A DNA stretch of 25,171 nucleotides from Bacteroidales bacterium (GTDB lineage Bacteria; Bacteroidota; Bacteroidia; Bacteroidales; Muribaculaceae): positions 1 to 25,171 of the forward strand of contig JAUNCU010000015.1 of assembly GCA_030526455.1 (NCBI GenBank), in the 5' to 3' direction. Both the position numbers and the translations under genes were made by a program. The notes below the pieces were generated by a model. The model saw only the letters and a list, made by a program, of their open reading frames with translations. It did no database searches and was not told where the DNA came from. The first letter of the stretch is position 1, and each line of letters begins with the position of its first letter. Of the stretch, positions 22,742 through 25,171 are shown piece after piece.

Positions 22742-23767
22742 TTATTGATTGACCTCTTTCAAGCATTGAGGATCGGGGGCATAGAAATCGCGGGTGTAGC
22801 CATAGGCCACAGCGGGGCATCCGCGGCAGAAACGCAACAACTCGCAGCGAGAGCATTTCTGGAATTTCTCAAACTGGCGGTAGGCATTCATCTTTTCACC
22901 AGTGTAGATGTCGTGGATGTGTTCCCTGAACACATTTCCCACCGGGCTTTCAAAGCGGCGGCAAGCCATCACGCCGCCTGTGGGCAGAATGGTCATGTGG
23001 CAATCACCGCAGTGGCAGCCGTCGTAGATGGTGTCGGGGTCGGCGGCCTCAGGAATCTTGAACAGCCCCTTTTCGTAGAGGAAAAGGGTCCAGAGGTGAT
23101 CCTTGAGGTTGAAGGTGGTGTCGCAATCCTTGTATTGCTCAAACTTCTGCCAAATGCGTTCCAGAAAATCGCGATACTCCAGTGGCTCGATGTGGGTGCT
23201 TTTCTCCTGCGATGTGGGGCAATAGCGGCCGAAAGCGAAGATGTCGACCTTGTTCTTCACCACCAGGACGATAATATCAGGTATCTCACGAATATTGGTA
23301 CCCGAAACGGTGGTCATGACGGCGCAGCGAATGCCGGCACGGCGAATCACGGCTATCTTCTCGATGGTGGTGTCGAACGATCCCGGCTTGCGTATGCCAT
23401 CGTGGGTGTCGCGCAAGCCGTCGATCGAGAGTTGGTATTTGTCGCACCCGTGTGCCTTCAGGCGGGCACACACCTCGTCGGTGAGATGGAAAGGATTGCC
23501 AAGAATCGTGAACGGAATATTGCGCTCACGCAGCAATGCGAGGATGTCCCAAAAACGGCTGTGCAGAATAGGGTCGCCGCCAGTGATGTAGAAATAAGGC
23601 AGGCGGTTCATGCGGCTGCACATCTCCACACAGTCGGCTATCACTTGCTCAGCCCTAGGGAACGACATCTCCACCAGTTTGGGATGCCCCTCCGAAAAGA
23701 TATAGCAGTGCTCGCAACGCTGGTCGCAACTATCGGTAATGTGCCATTGAAAAGCGAAATATTCCAT
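22742..23767 (-). CDS. Radical SAM/SPASM peptide maturase, ACGX type
   Basis: This 341-residue enzyme has the radical SAM cluster motif C14-x3-C18-x2-C21-Y near the N-terminus and the SAM-binding ITGGDP at 61-66. The C-terminal SPASM region carries cysteines 251, 253, 256, 269, 305, 308, 314, 317 and 335, enough for two auxiliary iron-sulfur clusters. SPASM enzymes commonly modify ribosomally made peptides, for example by thioether cross-linking. The only candidate substrate is the Cys-Gly-repeat peptide encoded 118 bp upstream on the same strand. From memory, TIGRFAM models exist for an 'ACGX system' radical SAM enzyme and its repeat peptide, and this pair fits them; I could not check accessions. 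The chemistry is inferred. Confidence 0.92.
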   Translation of the reverse strand: MEYFAFQWHITDSCDQRCEHCYIFSEGHPKLVEMSFPRAEQVIADCVEMCSRMNRLPYFYITGGDPILHSRFWDILALLRERNIPFTILGNPFHLTDEVCARLKAHGCDKYQLSIDGLRDTHDGIRKPGSFDTTIEKIAVIRRAGIRCAVMTTVSGTNIREIPDIIVLVVKNKVDIFAFGRYCPTSQEKSTHIEPLEYRDFLERIWQKFEQYKDCDTTFNLKDHLWTLFLYEKGLFKIPEAADPDTIYDGCHCGDCHMTILPTGGVMACRRFESPVGNVFREHIHDIYTGEKMNAYRQFEKFQKCSRCELLRFCRGCPAVAYGYTRDFYAPDPQCLKEVNQ

Positions 23768-23811
23768 TCTTCAGAAAAATGTTTAATATGTGTGGGTTCT
23801 AAAATGTTTTG

Positions 23812-23864
23812 AAAAAAAACGGCAAGGATGCCGAGCCACATGGGCCACACACGGCTCAGCATCC
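23812..23864 (-). terminator. Terminator/attenuator between precursor and radical SAM gene
   Basis: On the minus strand GGATGCTGAGCC and GGCTCGGCATCC form a 12-bp stem (one T:G pair) at 23826-23864, followed by TTGCCG and eight T (23812-23819). It lies 21 bp after the precursor stop and 44 bp before the enzyme start. Partial termination here would give more precursor than enzyme. Confidence 0.8.
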
Positions 23865-23885
23865 CTGCTAGAGTGGTAAAGAGGA

Positions 23886-24134
23886 TTACTTGTCGCCCGC
23901 ACCGCAAGCCGAGCCACATGCTGCTGGCTTTGGTTCTGGCTTCACTTCAGCATCACCTGCACCACATGCCGAGCCGCATGCTGCTGGCTTAGGTTCTGGC
24001 TTCACTTCAGCATCACCTGCACCGCATGCCGAGCCGCATGCTGCACTAGGAGTTTCAGACGCGATTGGGGCGCAGAGGTAACTCTGAGCGCTTCTCTTTG
24101 AGAAATAAATTCCGTAGTCAGATGTTCTTACCAT
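23886..24134 (-). CDS. ACGX-repeat precursor peptide (RiPP-like)
   Basis: I set the start at the ATG at 24134 (MVRTSDYGIYF), giving 82 residues. The longer frame from 24239 would begin upstream of the promoter at 24219-24250 and adds a spurious hydrophobic stretch. Residues 1-30 look like a leader, with aromatic and basic residues and one Cys (C21). Residues 31-82 hold three copies of AACGSACGAGD joined by AEVKPEPKP linkers, a strict 20-residue period. There are six Ala-Cys-Gly motifs, with cysteines at 33, 37, 53, 57, 73 and 77. The repeating Cys-rich core next to a radical SAM/SPASM enzyme marks it as the likely substrate. No exporter or leader peptidase gene lies in the window. The mature product and its role are unknown. 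Confidence 0.88.
   Translation of the reverse strand: MVRTSDYGIYFSKRSAQSYLCAPIASETPSAACGSACGAGDAEVKPEPKPAACGSACGAGDAEVKPEPKPAACGSACGAGDK
23889..24044 (-). repeat. 60-bp tandem repeat encoding the ACGX core
   Basis: Two full 60-bp units (23985-24044 and 23925-23984) and a 36-bp partial unit (23889-23924) differ at only a few bases. Some changes alter third codon positions only, for example CCG/CCA and TGC/TGT type changes. The near identity indicates recent unit duplication or gene conversion. Confidence 0.9.
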
Positions 24135-24218
24135 GATTGTAATAGTTTTGAAAGTGAATAATAGATCAAGGAGAATGCAGAGGGCGACAAATACCCGCCA
24201 TTCATCCTTTTGATGGTG

Positions 24219-24250
24219 CAAAACTATAGCGAAAAACACTATTCCACAAG
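24219..24250 (-). promoter_or_regulatory. Candidate promoter of the ACGX operon
   Basis: On the minus strand CTTG (24247-24250), a 20-nt spacer and TAGTTTTG (24219-24226) fit the Bacteroidales consensus with one mismatch. The leader to the ATG at 24134 is about 78 nt. This supports the shorter start of the precursor. Confidence 0.55.
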
Positions 24251-24370
24251 AAGTTATTTTTTCTACACATAGTAACCTTTTTCTCGCTTTTGCAGAAAAT
24301 GAGCGCTTTACGCATTTATTAAAAAATTTTAATTTTTCATCCGTGGAGCATGATAGTCATTTTTTCATAC

Positions 24371-24403
24371 TAACTTTGCAATAAACATTAACTTTCAAAA
24401 AGT
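24371..24403 (+). promoter_or_regulatory. Candidate -7 element and operator-like repeat before hxlR-type gene
   Basis: TAACTTTG (24371-24378) matches TAnnTTTG perfectly and lies 33 bp before the ATG. Just downstream ACTTT (24391-24395) and AAAGT (24399-24403) form a small inverted repeat, and TAACTTT occurs twice in direct orientation. These could be a binding site for the regulator itself; this is weak evidence. Confidence 0.35.
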
Positions 24404-24411
24404 AACCAACT

Positions 24412-24792
24412 ATGAGAAGAAAAGAAGAACTCAACTCAATTATAGAAATCTGCCCAGTGCGTAACGTGATTGCCCGCTTTGGCAACAAATGGGCGTTGCT
24501 GGTGGTGCTGGTGCTGAGCGAGCACGATAAAGTGCGCTTCAACGAACTTGGCCGCTTGATTCCCGACGTGTCGTCGCGCGTGCTCTCAGGCACACTGAAG
24601 ACACTCGAAGCCGACGGACTTGTTTCCCGAAAGATTCACCCTGTGGTGCCTCCAAAAGTGGAATACAAACTCACCGACACCGGGCGCTCACTGGTGCCAC
24701 TCATCATCCAACTCACAGAGTGGGCCCAAAACAACCTGAAGAAGATAGTAAAACACCGCAAAGAATTCGAAGCGCAGGAAGCAAAAGCCTAG
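24412..24792 (+). CDS. HxlR-family winged-helix regulator
   Basis: This 126-residue protein has the HxlR signature: CPVRNVIARFGNKWALLVVLVLSE at residues 14-37, RFNELGRLIPDVSSRVLSGTLKTLEADGLVSRK as the recognition helix and wing, and YKLTDTGRSLVPLI. There is one cysteine, C14, before PVR. Redox-sensing HxlR proteins such as HypR and YodB of Bacillus use an N-terminal Cys near this place and control flavin-dependent reductases. The gene is divergent from the precursor/radical SAM/nitroreductase operon, so it is a likely regulator of it. With only one Cys, sensing would need an intersubunit disulfide or an alkylated or mixed thiol. TAG stop, then a terminator. Confidence 0.92.
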   Translation: MRRKEELNSIIEICPVRNVIARFGNKWALLVVLVLSEHDKVRFNELGRLIPDVSSRVLSGTLKTLEADGLVSRKIHPVVPPKVEYKLTDTGRSLVPLIIQLTEWAQNNLKKIVKHRKEFEAQEAKA

Positions 24793-24829
24793 ACAAGGCA
24801 CTAACGGTAAGACAGCGAAATTGAAAGGC

Positions 24830-24880
24830 ACAGAAAGGAAGTGGGCATATTACCCATTATTGCTGTTTCTGTCTCTTTTT
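24830..24880 (+). terminator. Likely terminator after the hxlR-type gene
   Basis: ACAGAAA (24830-24836) pairs with TTTCTGT (24866-24872), with an inner TGGG/CCCA pair, followed by CTCTTTTT. The stem is interrupted, so strength is uncertain. Confidence 0.5.
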
Positions 24881-24930
24881 AATGATGCGTCACAGAGATA
24901 CGGCGGGGGCAGAGGGGGTGTGTCAAAATT

Positions 24931-24999
24931 CAAAAATACGCCCAAAAACGGGAAATCCATGGTAGGGACGCGATACATCGCGTCCGCATTAGGCGTTGG
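24931..24999. repeat. 69-nt REP-like repeat, copy 1
   Basis: Copy 1 differs from copy 2 at about six positions, all in its first 28 nt; the last 41 nt are identical. It contains GTAG (24962-24965) directly followed by a perfect 9-bp palindrome GGACGCGAT/ATCGCGTCC (24966-24985) with a 2-nt centre. This is the layout of REP sequences mobilised by RAYT-type transposases. Confidence 0.8.
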
Positions 25000-25046
25000 T
25001 AATCAGGATGATAGCCTTTGCCTGGCGGGGAGGGTGTTGCAGAGCC

Positions 25047-25115
25047 CAAAAATATGCCCCAAAATAGGAAATTTATGGTAGGGACGCGATACATCGCGTC
25101 CGCATTAGGCGTTGG
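25047..25115. repeat. 69-nt REP-like repeat, copy 2
   Basis: This is a direct repeat of the unit at 24931-24999, starting 116 bp further on. GTAG is at 25078-25081 and the palindrome at 25082-25101. A G-rich stretch precedes both copies, so the true repeat unit may be longer. No gene is credible in 24881-25171. Confidence 0.8.
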
Positions 25116-25140
25116 AATGTCTTTCCCTGAAAAAAGTTGA

Positions 25141-25164
25141 CTCATAAACAAATAAATTTATGAG
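25141..25164. repeat. Short inverted repeat at the right window end
   Basis: CTCATAAA (25141-25148) and TTTATGAG (25157-25164) form an 8-bp inverted repeat. The window ends 7 bp later, so its role cannot be judged. Confidence 0.4.
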
Positions 25165-25171
25165 ACACAAA

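Noticed and set aside
23889..24044. CRISPR array
   Set aside because: The 60-bp units are contiguous, with no spacers, and encode a regular peptide repeat.
24135..24239. N-terminal extension of the ACGX precursor from an ATG at 24239
   Set aside because: It would start at or upstream of the predicted transcription start, and it makes an odd hydrophobic stretch. The ATG at 24134 gives a normal leader.
24821..25151. Short open frames on both strands at the right end
   Set aside because: They span the 69-nt direct repeats and owe their openness to them; no family features.

Overview
The window comes from a Bacteroidota chromosome, most likely order Bacteroidales; I cannot fix the family. Three things point there: the order lpxD, fused lpxC-fabZ, lpxA; promoters of the Bacteroidales type (TTTG-like -33, about 20 nt spacer, TAnnTTTG -7) with no clear Shine-Dalgarno sequences; and gyrA with a trailing TPR gene divergent from a clpC-type gene. 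Coding regions are GC-rich and intergenic gaps are AT-rich.

Layout. Positions 1-4930 are read leftward: a fur-family regulator, purA, a DUF1015 protein, and a secreted metallophosphoesterase/beta-propeller protein cut by the window edge. Positions 5136-8532 are read rightward and hold the lipid A operon lpxD, lpxC-fabZ, lpxA with a terminator. The fused lpxC-fabZ frame is broken by one in-frame TAG (7289-7291) inside the FabZ domain. Positions 8533-8964 are non-coding and carry three hairpins with different stems but one identical 11-nt loop. Positions 8965-13938 are read leftward: gyrA, then two paralogous secreted TPR proteins. Positions 14297-18720 are read rightward: a ClpC-type ATPase lacking the usual N-domain, then htpG. 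Positions 18796-20593 hold a DinB-family protein, an M23 peptidase and an unrecognised acidic protein. Next come a hairpin-rich non-coding stretch and cysK.

Positions 22144-24792 are the most distinctive part. An 82-residue precursor peptide with three repeats of a Cys-Gly-rich unit is followed on the same strand by a radical SAM/SPASM enzyme and a nitroreductase. A HxlR-type regulator with a Cys at position 14 is divergent from them. This matches the predicted ACGX class of ribosomally made, radical-SAM-modified peptides, whose product and function are, to my knowledge, not described. A terminator hairpin between precursor and enzyme genes probably sets their expression ratio.

The right end (24793-25171) is non-coding and carries two copies of a 69-nt repeat containing a GTAG-plus-palindrome motif of the REP type. 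I saw no rRNA, tRNA, CRISPR array or complete insertion sequence. All family assignments are from reading the sequence; no database search was run.
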